Source of the DNA: a virus
DNA length: 57,343 bases
Strand: one strand, 5' to 3'
Virus record (IMG/VR): IMGVR_UViG_3300032291_002165
Location: 1 to 57,343 of that record
In this document: piece by piece, positions 10,401 to 20,279 of the stretch
Layout of the letters: every line of letters starts with the position of its first letter
How positions within the stretch are numbered: position 1 is the stretch's first letter
The notes under the pieces: generated by a model
The model's input: the letters and a program-made list of their open reading frames with translations, nothing else
What the model was told of the DNA's origin: nothing
The model's database searches: none
Position numbers and translations under genes: made by a program

Positions 10401-13400
10401 TTAATCTCTTCTGGTGTAGCTACCTGAGGAATTGATGGAGTTATATTCTCTGCATCAATCTTGGTTTGAATTTCATCCCATGAGTTACCAAAAATAAGAT
10501 CAGAAGCTTTTGGATTACTTGCAGTAAGCTGTCCTTCAGTGTCTTCGGTTACAACCCAGCCGTCTTTCTTCCAAGTGTAGTTACCTTCCTTGGTCCAACC
10601 TGATGGAGCTTCTGTAGAAGGCTTAGGTGCTTCCTTAGGAACTTCAAATCCTTCAGAATTTGATTCAATACTTGAAATAGTAAAATTCTTTACAGCACCA
10701 TCTGAATCCAAAAGACGAATATTAGTTTTTCCGTTCTTTGGATTTTCCCAAATCTGTGCTGTTCCTTCCTTGGAAGGAATAACTGTTGCAACTCTGTCTT
10801 TTCCGTTATATAGGAATGAAACTTTCTTTCCAACAGCATCGTTTAACTGCTGAGCTAAATCACCAGAAGGGTCAAGAGGTATTACAGGGTTAGAATCACT
10901 TACTGATTGAATTGGCTCCGAGGCTTCTTCTTCCTGTGGCTCAAGACCGAAACGCTTAATAAGGTCTTCACGACGAGCCTTTAGCTTTTCCTTGAGGAAT
11001 GAAGCTGTTTCTGCATCATCTGGGAATGCTTGGTCAACAAGTTGATCAATCTTTTCTGGACTGATTGCTTGAACCTTCTTTGCAGACTCAGCAATTTGCT
11101 CGTCTGTCATAGAACCAAAGATGTCGTTTGATTCTGAATTAATACTTCCGTCACGGAGTGTATCGATAGACTTTACATCGTCTGTAAGCTCTTTTGACTT
11201 ATCTTTTCCTTGTGCACGGAATAGTAGCGATCCACCTGGATCAACGCGGTAAACATCTCCATCAACTGTAAGCATGTTGTCGTAAGCAAGACCAACAGAG
11301 TCATAGTTGTTAAGCCATGCATCTACTGCAAAATCTTCTTGTGCAGACTTAAGAATGTTTGCATCGTTCTTCTTGTCTGCAAAATCTTTATTAGAGTTTT
11401 CTACAAGAGGAGATACAAGGACGATATTGCCTTTGCTGTCTTTTCCAAGATATACACGACCAATCTTTGTCCCAGCTTCTGCGTATAGTGCAGATGCAAG
11501 AGCTTCGTTTGCTGCATGCTTATCAGACTTAGGCTTCTTGACGTAGTACTGCTCGCCTGTATCAGGGTCTACATAGAATGCACCCTCATTTGAGCCAGCT
11601 TGACCAGCAATCTTCTTCCAGTTGGTAGTATCGAATGCCTTAACTTCTGTTGATTTTGATTCAGCAGGTGTTGGCTTCTCTGGCCCCTTAGTGTTGTCTT
11701 CAGACAAGTCAAATATTGCTTGTGCTGATTCAGCAAAGTTAGTGTGAAGTTTTCCATCAGCAGCCATTTGATTAATTTGATCTGCTGTAAACCAACCAAT
11801 TTCGGAGTTTTCTCCGTCCTTAGGTGTTAAATCGCTAAGTTGCTTTGGTCCAACTTCAAATACATATGTGTCATATGCCCATTCTGGACCTACAAAGTTT
11901 TGATGGATGTACTTAGGCTCAAGAGATGATAAATCTCCACCTACTTCTTCGCTAAATTCTTCTTTAGCTGTTCCACCAACTGACTTAGCAATTGTTTGGT
12001 CTTTATGTGCGCCACCAGGGAATCCCCACTTGCCACCTTCTTGTGAAAGACCAGAAGAACGCTTTGCTAGGAAGTATTCGTAGACTCCATCGGAGTTCTT
12101 ACGGCGAACTAGAGCACCTGCAGCACCGTACTTGCCCCAGAAACGTTTTCCATTAACTGAGAAGAAGTAACCTTCTCCAGTTTCTTGATCATTTCCTCCG
12201 CCAAGTGGTGCAAAGAATGGAAGCTGTGGTGGTGTTAGTTGTCCGTTACGAAGTGCTTGAACGTCTGTAGAAGAGATGTTTTCTGCGTAATAAACACCAT
12301 CTGTTCCTTGTGAAATCTTATAACCGTTCCATGTTCCAGCTGAACTCTCCTTTTCTGGAGCTTCATCTGTTTCAAGAATTGGTTGTTCTACTTCTGGTGT
12401 TTCAGGAGTTGAATCTACAGGCTGTGCAATTTCAATAGGTTCGTTACGACGACGAACTTCATATGCTTGATATTTAATCCAGCTTGACTTGTATTCCTTG
12501 CCATTTGCAAGAAGACGACGAGTAACAACCATCTTCTTGTCATTATCTGGGTCTGGTTCTACAGAAATAATTTCGTGGTATCCACCGAACTGTGCACTGA
12601 TGAAGTCACCAGGCTTCATATCCTCAACAGCAATCTTTCCAACGTTAGTTGTGTTCTCGTTTTCCGATACCCAGTTATTACTTACCAGTCCACCAAGAAC
12701 AGATTCGATTTGTGAGTCGTTGTCTGAAACTTCTGTTGGTTTTGGAGTTGTTGCTGGGCCAAGTTCGTCTGAAGTTGGTAGCTCTTTTGGAAGGGCGTTT
12801 CCAAGTTCTTCTGTAGTTGGAACATCTTTTCCAGCCATACCATCTGCAAAAGGCTTTGCCATAACAAGTTCTGAATCAGCTTTTGCTTTTTTAGATTTGC
12901 TTGCTTTGTATTGTTCATTTGCAGCATCAAAGTCAGTCTTAGCTTTGTCAATATCAAGAGAGTCAACACCACTACCTGTGATAGCCATCTCGTCGAGAAG
13001 ATTGTCAAGAATTCCAGGCAACACTGCAACGTCAACAGAGGCATCGTGCCAATCTGTATTTGGATCTGCTAGGTCGTAACGAGCAGCAACCACTTGAAGA
13101 ACATGGTCTCCATTACCGCCATTAATTACCTTGCGTGCTAATGCAAGTGTGTCAATCTCACCAGAAGGCTTGTAGTCCATTCCAAACTGGTCGGCGTAAC
13201 GCTTAAGAATTTCACCATCAAATGGAAGGTTGTGTGCAGAGACAATTGGATTCTCGCCCATGAATTCCATAATCTGCTTAAAAGCATCTTCCTGAGACAT
13301 CTGCTTCTCAAGGAATGCATCAGAGATTGGATTACCTTCAGAGTCCTTAAGAACTTCTGCAGGGTCTTTATCTGTGTAGAAAGAATCAAGTGGCTTCTCT

Positions 13401-16400
13401 GGGTTCATAAATAGAACCTTGGAGTCGATTACTTCGCCATTCTTTGTCTTAACAAGAGCAACTTGAATTGGACTTGGCTTGTTAAATCCACCTGTTGACT
13501 CGAAGTCAATGTGTACAACTTCTTCTTGTGCAAGGAGTTCTTTGAACTTCTTTGCATCTCCACCAGCTGCTTCGGCAATAGCCTTTAGCTTGTCTCCTTG
13601 GAATGCAGGAGGAGTTGGCTTCTTAGCCTTTGGCTTAGGTGCAGAAGCTTCTAAATCGATAGGAGCAGTCCATGTTGCAGCAGATTCTTTCTTTGCTGCA
13701 TCAAATGCTGCCTTCTTTTCTGCAAAGTCTGGGTCATCCTTCTTTGGACGCTCTAGTGCAGGCTTAGTTCCTGCTTCTGGAGGAGTTGCACCCTTAATAA
13801 CTGTAATCTTGGTTGTACCCTTCCAAGTCTTAGTCTGTGACTCGTGACCTGGGTAGTAACCCTGAACAACTGCGTTACCTTCTTCATCAGTTGAAACACC
13901 TTCAACTACGAAGAACTCGTAGTAATCCTGTCCCCACTCTTTTTTAAACGTAATATCGCCAGGTTTTACATCAACTGATGCAACTTCAGAAACACCGATT
14001 GGGTTTTCTGGAGTGTGAACAGGTGCAGTATTTTGTGTCTGCCATTTTTCAAGACCTTCTGGAGCAGACCACATTGCTTTAGCTGCTTCTAGGTTCTTGT
14101 TGTATTCCTCAACATCAGCAAGGTATTTTTCACGAGCAGCAGCATCCTTAGGAACAAAAATCCCAAGAGCTTCGTCCTTGTAAACCTTCTTTTGTGGGTC
14201 ATAATCTTTAGCGAAAGGCTTACTAAGTTCTGGTAGGTCTCCCTTTTGTGGAGCATCTACATTTCTATAAACTTCAATCTCGGTATCTGGATACCAAAGC
14301 TTTGTTTTCTGAGTTGCATGACCAGGATAGTAACCCTCGACCCAAACGGAGCCTGCTTTTGCAGATTCAGAATCAGCATCAGCGTAAATTTTTTCAATAG
14401 TAAAGAAATCGCTAGTTGTAACGTCTCCAGCTTTAAGCTCTGAAACCTTAGCTCTTAGTCTTGCAGGTCCTGTTGGTTCTCCTGTATTAACTGTTGTGGC
14501 TTCGGGTCCCGCTTGGTCCGTCGTAACTTGTTGCGGGGTTTCGGCAGGCGTTTCTTGCTTGGCGGGGGTTCCTTGTGTGGTTTCAGGTGTTTCTCCTTCT
14601 AGAGCATCTTGGATCTCTTGTGAAGTAGGTTCAGTCTCTGCGCCTTCTGCGTAGATTTTATTGATAAGAGCATTTGTGTCTACACCTTGAAGCTGTAGAG
14701 CATCGCGAATTGCTTCACCGGGAATATATCCAATATAATCTTCACCTTCTGGTGTCTCTTGCGAAATAATTCCATATCCTGGCATTTCATTTCCAGGCTC
14801 AAGTGCACGACGTAATTCTTTTTCTAGTAGTCCTTCTTGTTTATAAGACTTAGCAACTTCAACTGGATCAAAAGTAAAGCCTTCTGGAGCATCTTCAGGG
14901 ATAATTGATTCAGCATTGTTAAATGGATCTTCGTTAAGTTCTGTATACCCTGCTGGTGCTTCGTTAGTTACATTCTTTGGAAGATACTTTGCGTAATCTC
15001 CACTCTCTGCATATGCAGCTTTTTCATCTTCTGAAAGACCTTCAAGAAGTGGAGGAAGTGTTGCTGGGTCTCCATCGCCTTCTGGATTTGAAGTACCTTC
15101 AATATCGCCCTTATCAATAGCATCTTTAACTTCATCAGAAACTTCTGGTGTTACTTCAGCAGTATCTGGTTTCTTTCCGCCGCTATAGATGTTTGCAAGA
15201 ATTGCATCTGCATCTTCGCCCTTTTCTTTAAGAGCGTTATATAGAGCTTCTGCTGGAACAATTTCATCTCCAGCCTCAAAGGGAAGAACACCAAAGCCAG
15301 TAGCTGGTTGTTTCTTAGTTCCAGATACTCCCTTAGTTAAAGATTCTACTATTTGATCTGTCTCATACCTTTGAGCAATCTCTGCTGGGTCATCTGAGTA
15401 GTCAGGAGAGATTTGACCATCAATAGGACCTTCAGGGGTGTACTCTTCACCCTTTTTAATCTTGTAAAAACCTTCTGGGTAGTCAAAATCTTTTTTATCA
15501 TCTGAAATTTCTGCTTTTGGCTTTTCTTCTTTTGCTTTTTTATCAGCAACTTGTTCAATACCTGATTTTACTTTTTTAAGAAGAGCTTTTTTCTCTGCTG
15601 CTTTAGCCTTAGCTGTCTGAGCCTTAGAAGGGTCTACACCTTCATTATTTTCATATTTTGGCTCATCTTGTGAAATGTAGTCCTGAACATCTGCCCAAGT
15701 TTGAACTGCAGCAAATGTCTTTTCCTTACCGTCTCGACGGCTTACAAAATAGACAGGCTTGTTAGGGTCTAACCAGCCATCTTTTCCAAGACCTTCGGTA
15801 ACAATGTTTTGTCCTTCTGCTTCTTTTTGCTGAGCAGCTTCAAACTTATCTTTAGCAGAGGCATTAGGTGAATCAAACTTAATTACATCGTAAGCATCAT
15901 CTGTGTACTTTTTACCAAGATCAATTTTTGTTCCGTAGTAATCAACATCATCTGCGCTAGGAGACCAAGTTTCGTCAAGCTGGAATCCTGATGGAGCATC
16001 TATAACTTCTAAATCTGATTCATTTACTACAGGATCCCCTATAGAGACCTTTGCTGGGGTCTTGCTGTATCCATCTTTTGTTCTCATTGAAGGAAGAATT
16101 GCTTTAACACCTTCGGCAGAGCCTGTTGGAACACGGACAAGCCTTCCATCTGGAAGCTCCATATCAAAATATTCGCCATCGATACTTTGAGACACTGCTG
16201 TTCCAGTAAGACTTTGAACTAAACCATTTGCTACACGCTTAATAAGTGCACGAAGTCCGCCACCCATCTCAGCAAAGCGACCCTTACGGTCACGACGCTG
16301 CTTTAAAGCACGCATACTGCGAGCTGCAGATGAGTTTCCATCACCAAGAGCTGCAACAAGAGCGTATTGAGGAACCATACCTTGAGGCATTGATGAAAGA

Positions 16401-16876
16401 CGAGTAAGTGCATACTCATATTCAACAGATGATGGGTGAGAAGTAAATGCTGATAGAAGAAGTTCTTTAACTACTTCGTCTTTAATTTCAGGATCATCAT
16501 TAATCCAACGAGCACGATATTTAAGAAGAGAAGCAAGAGTTAGGTCGTTATCACGAGTAGAACATGGATGTGCAATTGGTAGAAGGTCTGTGTTCTCTAC
16601 GCTTGCAGTGAGAGACCTGTTACTTTGAGCAAGAGTGATGTAGTGAGATAGTTCAGTAAGAGCCTTGTGCTTACGAACAGAGAATGCGTCTGATTCGTTT
16701 TTAGCAAGAGAACGGGAGACAACTGTAAGCGCTGCCTTCTTTGTGACAGTACGAGTACCAGAAAACTCAGCGTTAGCTCTATCAACAAGCTCTAGCGCTG
16801 CAGCATTAATCTTTTGTGTCTGTTCTTCAATAGAAGAAAGACGAAGAGCTGGCTTCTTTGGGTAGTTGGTGCTCAC
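7421..16876 (-). CDS. 3151-residue virion polyprotein with exonuclease, Nudix-like and kinase-like modules
   Basis: One uninterrupted frame from a GTG that overlaps the upstream stop (TAGTG). Residues 1-230 form a head-type domain ending in a basic ALKQRRDRKGRFAEM segment. Two copies of a module of about 100 residues lie near 490-570 and 665-745. Two copies of a strand module with EGYYPGH lie near 849 and 1012. Residues 1115-1297 are a DnaQ-type DEDDh exonuclease (HIDFESTG, SAHNLPFDGE, HDASVDVAV). Near 1530-1700 is a Nudix-like domain (GKWGFPGGAH ... EEFSEEVGG) with a degenerate Nudix box. Residues of about 1745-1945 resemble HipA/PI-kinase-like domains (YYVKKPKSDKHAANEALAS, DAWLNNYDSVGLAYDNML, YRVDPGGSLLFRAQG). 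KOW-like linkers and a C-terminal globular domain (about 2860-3151) follow. Acidic Pro/Glu-rich linkers separate the modules. Adjacent to portal and protease genes, it is probably packaged in the head and injected, or assembles on the portal (inference). Confidence 0.8.
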   Translation of the reverse strand: MSTNYPKKPALRLSSIEEQTQKINAAALELVDRANAEFSGTRTVTKKAALTVVSRSLAKNESDAFSVRKHKALTELSHYITLAQSNRSLTASVENTDLLPIAHPCSTRDNDLTLASLLKYRARWINDDPEIKDEVVKELLLSAFTSHPSSVEYEYALTRLSSMPQGMVPQYALVAALGDGNSSAARSMRALKQRRDRKGRFAEMGGGLRALIKRVANGLVQSLTGTAVSQSIDGEYFDMELPDGRLVRVPTGSAEGVKAILPSMRTKDGYSKTPAKVSIGDPVVNESDLEVIDAPSGFQLDETWSPSADDVDYYGTKIDLGKKYTDDAYDVIKFDSPNASAKDKFEAAQQKEAEGQNIVTEGLGKDGWLDPNKPVYFVSRRDGKEKTFAAVQTWADVQDYISQDEPKYENNEGVDPSKAQTAKAKAAEKKALLKKVKSGIEQVADKKAKEEKPKAEISDDKKDFDYPEGFYKIKKGEEYTPEGPIDGQISPDYSDDPAEIAQRYETDQIVESLTKGVSGTKKQPATGFGVLPFEAGDEIVPAEALYNALKEKGEDADAILANIYSGGKKPDTAEVTPEVSDEVKDAIDKGDIEGTSNPEGDGDPATLPPLLEGLSEDEKAAYAESGDYAKYLPKNVTNEAPAGYTELNEDPFNNAESIIPEDAPEGFTFDPVEVAKSYKQEGLLEKELRRALEPGNEMPGYGIISQETPEGEDYIGYIPGEAIRDALQLQGVDTNALINKIYAEGAETEPTSQEIQDALEGETPETTQGTPAKQETPAETPQQVTTDQAGPEATTVNTGEPTGPARLRAKVSELKAGDVTTSDFFTIEKIYADADSESAKAGSVWVEGYYPGHATQKTKLWYPDTEIEVYRNVDAPQKGDLPELSKPFAKDYDPQKKVYKDEALGIFVPKDAAAREKYLADVEEYNKNLEAAKAMWSAPEGLEKWQTQNTAPVHTPENPIGVSEVASVDVKPGDITFKKEWGQDYYEFFVVEGVSTDEEGNAVVQGYYPGHESQTKTWKGTTKITVIKGATPPEAGTKPALERPKKDDPDFAEKKAAFDAAKKESAATWTAPIDLEASAPKPKAKKPTPPAFQGDKLKAIAEAAGGDAKKFKELLAQEEVVHIDFESTGGFNKPSPIQVALVKTKNGEVIDSKVLFMNPEKPLDSFYTDKDPAEVLKDSEGNPISDAFLEKQMSQEDAFKQIMEFMGENPIVSAHNLPFDGEILKRYADQFGMDYKPSGEIDTLALARKVINGGNGDHVLQVVAARYDLADPNTDWHDASVDVAVLPGILDNLLDEMAITGSGVDSLDIDKAKTDFDAANEQYKASKSKKAKADSELVMAKPFADGMAGKDVPTTEELGNALPKELPTSDELGPATTPKPTEVSDNDSQIESVLGGLVSNNWVSENENTTNVGKIAVEDMKPGDFISAQFGGYHEIISVEPDPDNDKKMVVTRRLLANGKEYKSSWIKYQAYEVRRRNEPIEIAQPVDSTPETPEVEQPILETDEAPEKESSAGTWNGYKISQGTDGVYYAENISSTDVQALRNGQLTPPQLPFFAPLGGGNDQETGEGYFFSVNGKRFWGKYGAAGALVRRKNSDGVYEYFLAKRSSGLSQEGGKWGFPGGAHKDQTIAKSVGGTAKEEFSEEVGGDLSSLEPKYIHQNFVGPEWAYDTYVFEVGPKQLSDLTPKDGENSEIGWFTADQINQMAADGKLHTNFAESAQAIFDLSEDNTKGPEKPTPAESKSTEVKAFDTTNWKKIAGQAGSNEGAFYVDPDTGEQYYVKKPKSDKHAANEALASALYAEAGTKIGRVYLGKDSKGNIVLVSPLVENSNKDFADKKNDANILKSAQEDFAVDAWLNNYDSVGLAYDNMLTVDGDVYRVDPGGSLLFRAQGKDKSKELTDDVKSIDTLRDGSINSESNDIFGSMTDEQIAESAKKVQAISPEKIDQLVDQAFPDDAETASFLKEKLKARREDLIKRFGLEPQEEEASEPIQSVSDSNPVIPLDPSGDLAQQLNDAVGKKVSFLYNGKDRVATVIPSKEGTAQIWENPKNGKTNIRLLDSDGAVKNFTISSIESNSEGFEVPKEAPKPSTEAPSGWTKEGNYTWKKDGWVVTEDTEGQLTASNPKASDLIFGNSWDEIQTKIDAENITPSIPQVATPEEIKAIAESPDGGITPSANDNIEPLNPVDTPLTETEKSTSLPEAEKQKVLDEVSNLAEKLFGSKGKTKDLLEALKGQEGVNNDLIDSIISDIDAPKTSPDATPEEKITSDLSQSLTPEDGDEDVPAEVLESVTTEELAAEAKTPMDPDLIWKKVQEEYSSTTLPNGHIVVFSQTNGTDKFDVLVKRNSDNTFSVYHRITGPDGTSKVKNLKGRWHSFTALKSRIESEKWKAKVTPAKVKAKAKAETPGSILPAAIPTQKGSYVSADGVSIVKVGQKVKDIKTGKTGVVISLKDELVTGKSKLKPEGYTYTDVAKIKWDDTGKKNWKVSTYLEILDGPSGGGSGGTKTTPTPTPSSPSTPSTPEVDATPAEIPTYDAPSLQGAKALKDVEALAAKKNENEHMSYFGADSYSDYKEFLKGDFVKDPESKNLVPGIIVSNASTNANDQDLTSHGVITKTNSKTGEVEVTYFDGPLAGKGQTLKSDKVWSREKFLTVEQSKELGIDVDTTLLEKSRAASKAKGEKYAKELEEKKKKAQQEAEAKALKSKFEVNGPGFSLQTPNAPADWSKSPVDNAPSLADALKVAKGDNPLEAAKGATVLADSDAIEDLELRVQKVTAKGGKESIRVTFTLTDWAANPRVAEMIDDASIDKSSGLDIDKWEKQPDGSLKYSKKWDSSSVDQSGTGVTYSGKAGKGTFKLHRAKKGAEKANFFNHASNSNNSVAFHNKVEIFLPANATEKDIEDAIKAMGGVDSVRPATKEDIKGLVENKMIWLYGRSTDGTKNYAGELRDKILQQIKDDYGFTADDVEIVVDKEGRGRISYLAPQSVADKIASETKINYFNHTWQSSTPNGTEAMADFLFEIFQSGGLYSTTNRWMDGINTNGMSSKADVKANGGNYMFTHQSSSPSSGSSLSFSFDASKLLRRMDFYKNGGDKYGQLVSDAEDVIGKLKSGGGEIMWKKNLSWADLSSVSMSDAVRAALVKKLLAAGLPEYAQIVKGK

Positions 16877-18213
16877 TATTGGACTACCTCTCGTGTTGGA
16901 AGAAGATCTGCATCAAGGCTGTCGTATGTCATGCTTGCGAGTAACGAAACTCTTTTAAATGGGTCATCGTTATTACGAATTGCACGAAGCCAGCTAGCTC
17001 TAAAAGCTTGCTCTGCCTCATAACCTAAACCAGACAATTCTGTCATAGAAAAAATAATCTCTTCAGGAGAATCATATTCTGATTCTTCTTTAAGTTCTGT
17101 AATAAGTTGTGCTTCTGCATATGCAGTTGCTAGTAGAAGTTCCATATCCTCTTCATCACGGAGGGGGACTGCTGAAACATCAACAACTCCTTCTGGAATT
17201 ACTGCAAAGCGGCACTTACCTTCTGCTTCAATCTCAAGTGAAATGATTTGACACTCTGTTCCTTGGAAGAAGACACAGTTTGAACACTTAACGCCAATAT
17301 CTTTTTTATCGTTGTCGTATGCAGGTGTGTAGCCAGCCCATACGCCATCGCCATCTTGGTCAAACTTTCCATACTTGCTTGTAACCCAAACGAGTGCTTC
17401 TGCAAGAGCCTGCTCTTCTGGAATCAAACCAGATGCAGTCATTGCTGATGCTGACTTCTTTGTGCTCTTTGGGTGTGATGCTGGAAGTAAATCGTTATCT
17501 TGCTTGTATGCAGCAGATGAAGGCTTTCCAGACTTAAGAAGACGCAAGAATGCGTTAACGCGGCCCATTGCCCATTGATTGCGAGTCATACCGGGGCGGT
17601 GCGAGACTGAGAAAGCTCCAGCACCACGACGGTAGACGGCCTTGAGCATTGACAGAGACGCTTTACGACCCTTTGGTGCAGTTTCATTGTGTTCTACAAC
17701 CTTGTTCTTTAGTGTTGTTTCTGTTTTTGCATCAAAATTAATTTTCTTTGAACCAGATGCAGAACCTTTAGAGTTTTTATCTGAGCCTTTAATCTGGTCT
17801 TTCTTTGGAGCAGGTGTTTGAGAAATTGTTTTCTTACCAGCTGCTGTTACTGGACCACCAGCAACCCAAGCGCGACAAGTACGAGCAGATGCACACTTGA
17901 AATCAAATGCTTCGCAGTAGCCAAGTTCGCCAGCTTCGTTAATGGAATCAAATTCATCTGCGTTTTCTGTCAAACCACCTTCGATACAAGAAAGCATCTC
18001 TGGAGTTTGAATAAATACAGCGCAGTTACCGCAACGTTGCTGCTTAGCAGTTTCTACATCTACGCCCCACTCAGAACCAAGTGCAGTCCAATACTCTTCG
18101 TTTGGTTCTGCAGGATTAAGAGGTCCATACATTGCTGTATCGATTGCATTCTTGCGATTCTTAAGATTAAGAGCAATGTCTTGTGTTGCTGGAGGGCAAG
18201 TCTCTTCAGCCAT
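16876..18213 (-). CDS. Head protein with two cysteine clusters
   Basis: 445 residues; its ATG overlaps the portal stop (TAATG). The N-terminal part carries CGNCAVF and GYCEAFDFKCASARTC, and the C-terminal half CSNCVFFQGTEC followed by GKCRF, spaced like zinc or Fe-S ligands. Between them is a helical MLKAVYRRGAGAFSVSHRPG / RNQWAMGRVNAFLRLL module that recurs in actinophage head operons (family knowledge). The order portal - Cys-cluster protein - giant polyprotein is typical of these operons. Likely a portal-associated or minor capsid protein; no enzymatic motif is visible. Confidence 0.75.
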   Translation of the reverse strand: MAEETCPPATQDIALNLKNRKNAIDTAMYGPLNPAEPNEEYWTALGSEWGVDVETAKQQRCGNCAVFIQTPEMLSCIEGGLTENADEFDSINEAGELGYCEAFDFKCASARTCRAWVAGGPVTAAGKKTISQTPAPKKDQIKGSDKNSKGSASGSKKINFDAKTETTLKNKVVEHNETAPKGRKASLSMLKAVYRRGAGAFSVSHRPGMTRNQWAMGRVNAFLRLLKSGKPSSAAYKQDNDLLPASHPKSTKKSASAMTASGLIPEEQALAEALVWVTSKYGKFDQDGDGVWAGYTPAYDNDKKDIGVKCSNCVFFQGTECQIISLEIEAEGKCRFAVIPEGVVDVSAVPLRDEEDMELLLATAYAEAQLITELKEESEYDSPEEIIFSMTELSGLGYEAEQAFRASWLRAIRNNDDPFKRVSLLASMTYDSLDADLLPTREVVQ

Positions 18214-19955
18214 TACTGCCCTGCCTCTGGAGTTTCGGCTGGTGGCTCTGCAGGAGTTTCTGCGGGGGCTCCACCATCAAGAATTTGTTGTAACTCTGGA
18301 GTCATAGGGGCAACAGATGACGCTTGTGCAGCAGCCTTAACTGCTTGCATCATTTCAGGAGCAACAGTATTAAGCATTGCTTCTGTAAGTTCTGGGGTCA
18401 TTGCACCCTTTTCGGTCATCATACGAAGAGCCAACTCATTTGGAGTCGGAGCATCTTGATCTGAGAATCCGTGAGCACGACGCCATGTATCACCAGAGAC
18501 AGCCATACGGTCATAACCAGCATCTGCATCTGCAGCACGGTCATTGCGTGTTGAAACTGCTGATGGGTCATACCAAACAACAATCTTGTTTACTTCAGCT
18601 TCTGGATAACCATTAGCAATGAGGTATGGGCGCAAATAAACAACTGTGAGTGCGTCACAGATGAGAAGCATCATTGGCTCAATGTGTGCCTTGTAAAGTG
18701 CTTCGTCAATTTGAAGTGCGTTTGAATACTTAACGTTTGCGAGTCCTGTTACAACATCCTTAGGAACATCTAGACCTTGAAGGATTCGTTCTAGAACACG
18801 ATCAGAACGCTCTGCAAGTGCAGGGTCGAATGAACGCTCAAACTTGAACTGCTTAATCTTGTCGCCAAGCTCTGCAGGACCACGAATGATAAGAGGAACA
18901 ACTGCGCTCGCTGATTCTTCATCGCGAATCGGAGTTGTCATCGCATCAATTAATTGTTCTTCGAATTCGTCTTCTGCTTCTTCGGCAGTAAAGCCTGCGC
19001 CGATACCATCCTCAGAATCGTAGGGGTAGTCTGGATCTGCTTGCGCCGCGACCGAAAGACCGTCTGGAAGATAAAGAGCACCAGCATTGAGGCGAGAACG
19101 AGCAGTAGCACGGAAGGTCCTATTCAATAGTAAGAGTTCGGCACAAAGATCAAGTAGTGAACGAAGTGATGAATCTGCTTCATCAGAGAAACGTGGATGT
19201 GAACGCCAGATGCGTCCTACAAATGCTTTGCTACCAAGTCGAGAAATACCAAACGCTGCACCTTGTCCAGCTGCTTGTTCTCTGCGACCGATAACACTAA
19301 AGCCACCCTTAGGGTCAGTAACTACTTCGTCAACAGAACGAATATCCCAAGACTCAGGAAGACCACTTCCTGGACGAGCAGGCATCTGAACCAAATAACA
19401 TTCGCCTGAGACGGAAAGATTAAGAGCAGCATCTTTGAGTAAACCTGCTTGACCGCCATATGCTGAGTTTAACCTTTCTAACGCACGTTCTGCTGCTGCT
19501 GAAAGATTTCCTTCAACAACACGAGATTCATTTACAGATACTGGAGCCTGTGATGGATCATCAACTGCTGCAGCATAAATTCTAATTCGTGAAACAACTG
19601 ATGCAACTAAGTTGAATGCATATTTGATTTCACCGATAGCGTCGTAGTATTCCCAAGCTTCTGCTTGCCATGCTGATGAAGATGCATGACGACGAGTTTT
19701 AAATTGCTCGAATTCTGCTTTGTCATTTACCTTTACTTGAACAGCAGCAGCAGTGAGAGAACGAGGAATGTTATATGCAGCAGACATTGCTGGAGTTCCG
19801 CTAGTAAAAATGTTAGCGAAAGAAGATGGAGTTGGTCTTTGTGGGACTTGCACTACTTGTGTTGAGCGCTTTGTAGATGCGCGACGACGGGTTGGGCGCT
19901 TAGGAGCTTCAGCTGGCACTTCTTCAACTGGCTCTACTTTTTTGAATACGCTCAC
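18213..19955 (-). CDS. Portal protein
   Basis: 580 residues from a GTG at 19953-19955 with a weak GAAGGG site. A disordered basic N-terminus (about 60 residues) leads to the portal core with WEYYDAIGEIKYAFNLV, LNLSVSGECYLVQMPARPG and SWDIRSVDEV, then the clip/crown region (FERSFDPALAERSDRVLERI, GLDVPKDVVTGLANVKYSNA) and an acidic Pro/Ala-rich tail. The pattern and length fit siphovirus portals of the SPP1/HK97 type (family knowledge): a dodecameric ring through which DNA is packaged and ejected, joining head to tail. It starts the run of overlapping virion genes. Confidence 0.9.
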   Translation of the reverse strand: MSVFKKVEPVEEVPAEAPKRPTRRRASTKRSTQVVQVPQRPTPSSFANIFTSGTPAMSAAYNIPRSLTAAAVQVKVNDKAEFEQFKTRRHASSSAWQAEAWEYYDAIGEIKYAFNLVASVVSRIRIYAAAVDDPSQAPVSVNESRVVEGNLSAAAERALERLNSAYGGQAGLLKDAALNLSVSGECYLVQMPARPGSGLPESWDIRSVDEVVTDPKGGFSVIGRREQAAGQGAAFGISRLGSKAFVGRIWRSHPRFSDEADSSLRSLLDLCAELLLLNRTFRATARSRLNAGALYLPDGLSVAAQADPDYPYDSEDGIGAGFTAEEAEDEFEEQLIDAMTTPIRDEESASAVVPLIIRGPAELGDKIKQFKFERSFDPALAERSDRVLERILQGLDVPKDVVTGLANVKYSNALQIDEALYKAHIEPMMLLICDALTVVYLRPYLIANGYPEAEVNKIVVWYDPSAVSTRNDRAADADAGYDRMAVSGDTWRRAHGFSDQDAPTPNELALRMMTEKGAMTPELTEAMLNTVAPEMMQAVKAAAQASSVAPMTPELQQILDGGAPAETPAEPPAETPEAGQ

Positions 19956-19994
19956 TTGAGATACCCTTCGTCAATTTGGTTACGGAGCATGAGA

Positions 19995-20279
19995 TTATTT
20001 ATCCTCATACGCAGTTAACAGCCCTGCTACTGCAGACAGTGCGAACACCGTAGCTACAGCAATAGTTACTGATGTAATGATAGTAGATATTCCGAAGGCT
20101 GATGCCACCCAAATCGAGGTACACCACTCACAAGTGAACAGGTATCCGAACTTAGAGGTCTCTGAAGGAAACTTTTTCCATATCCAATTTCTCGGTGTGT
20201 TGAGAATCGTGTCTCTAGTGACAAGCCGTGTCACTCGGTAGGTCGCTAGACCCAAGACAATGAACTCCAAAAGACTCAA
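19995..20279 (-). CDS. DUF1360-type small membrane protein
   Basis: 94 residues. An N-terminal hydrophobic helix (MSLLEFIVLGLATYRVTRLV) with an Arg-containing motif, then CEWCTSIWVASAFG and a second hydrophobic stretch ending in VFALSAVAGLL. The combination of TYRVTRLVTRD and CEWCTSIW matches the DUF1360 family, which is widespread in actinophages and Bacillus; its function is unknown. Two transmembrane segments predicted by eye. Overlaps the upstream gene by four bases. Confidence 0.75.
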   Translation of the reverse strand: MSLLEFIVLGLATYRVTRLVTRDTILNTPRNWIWKKFPSETSKFGYLFTCEWCTSIWVASAFGISTIITSVTIAVATVFALSAVAGLLTAYEDK

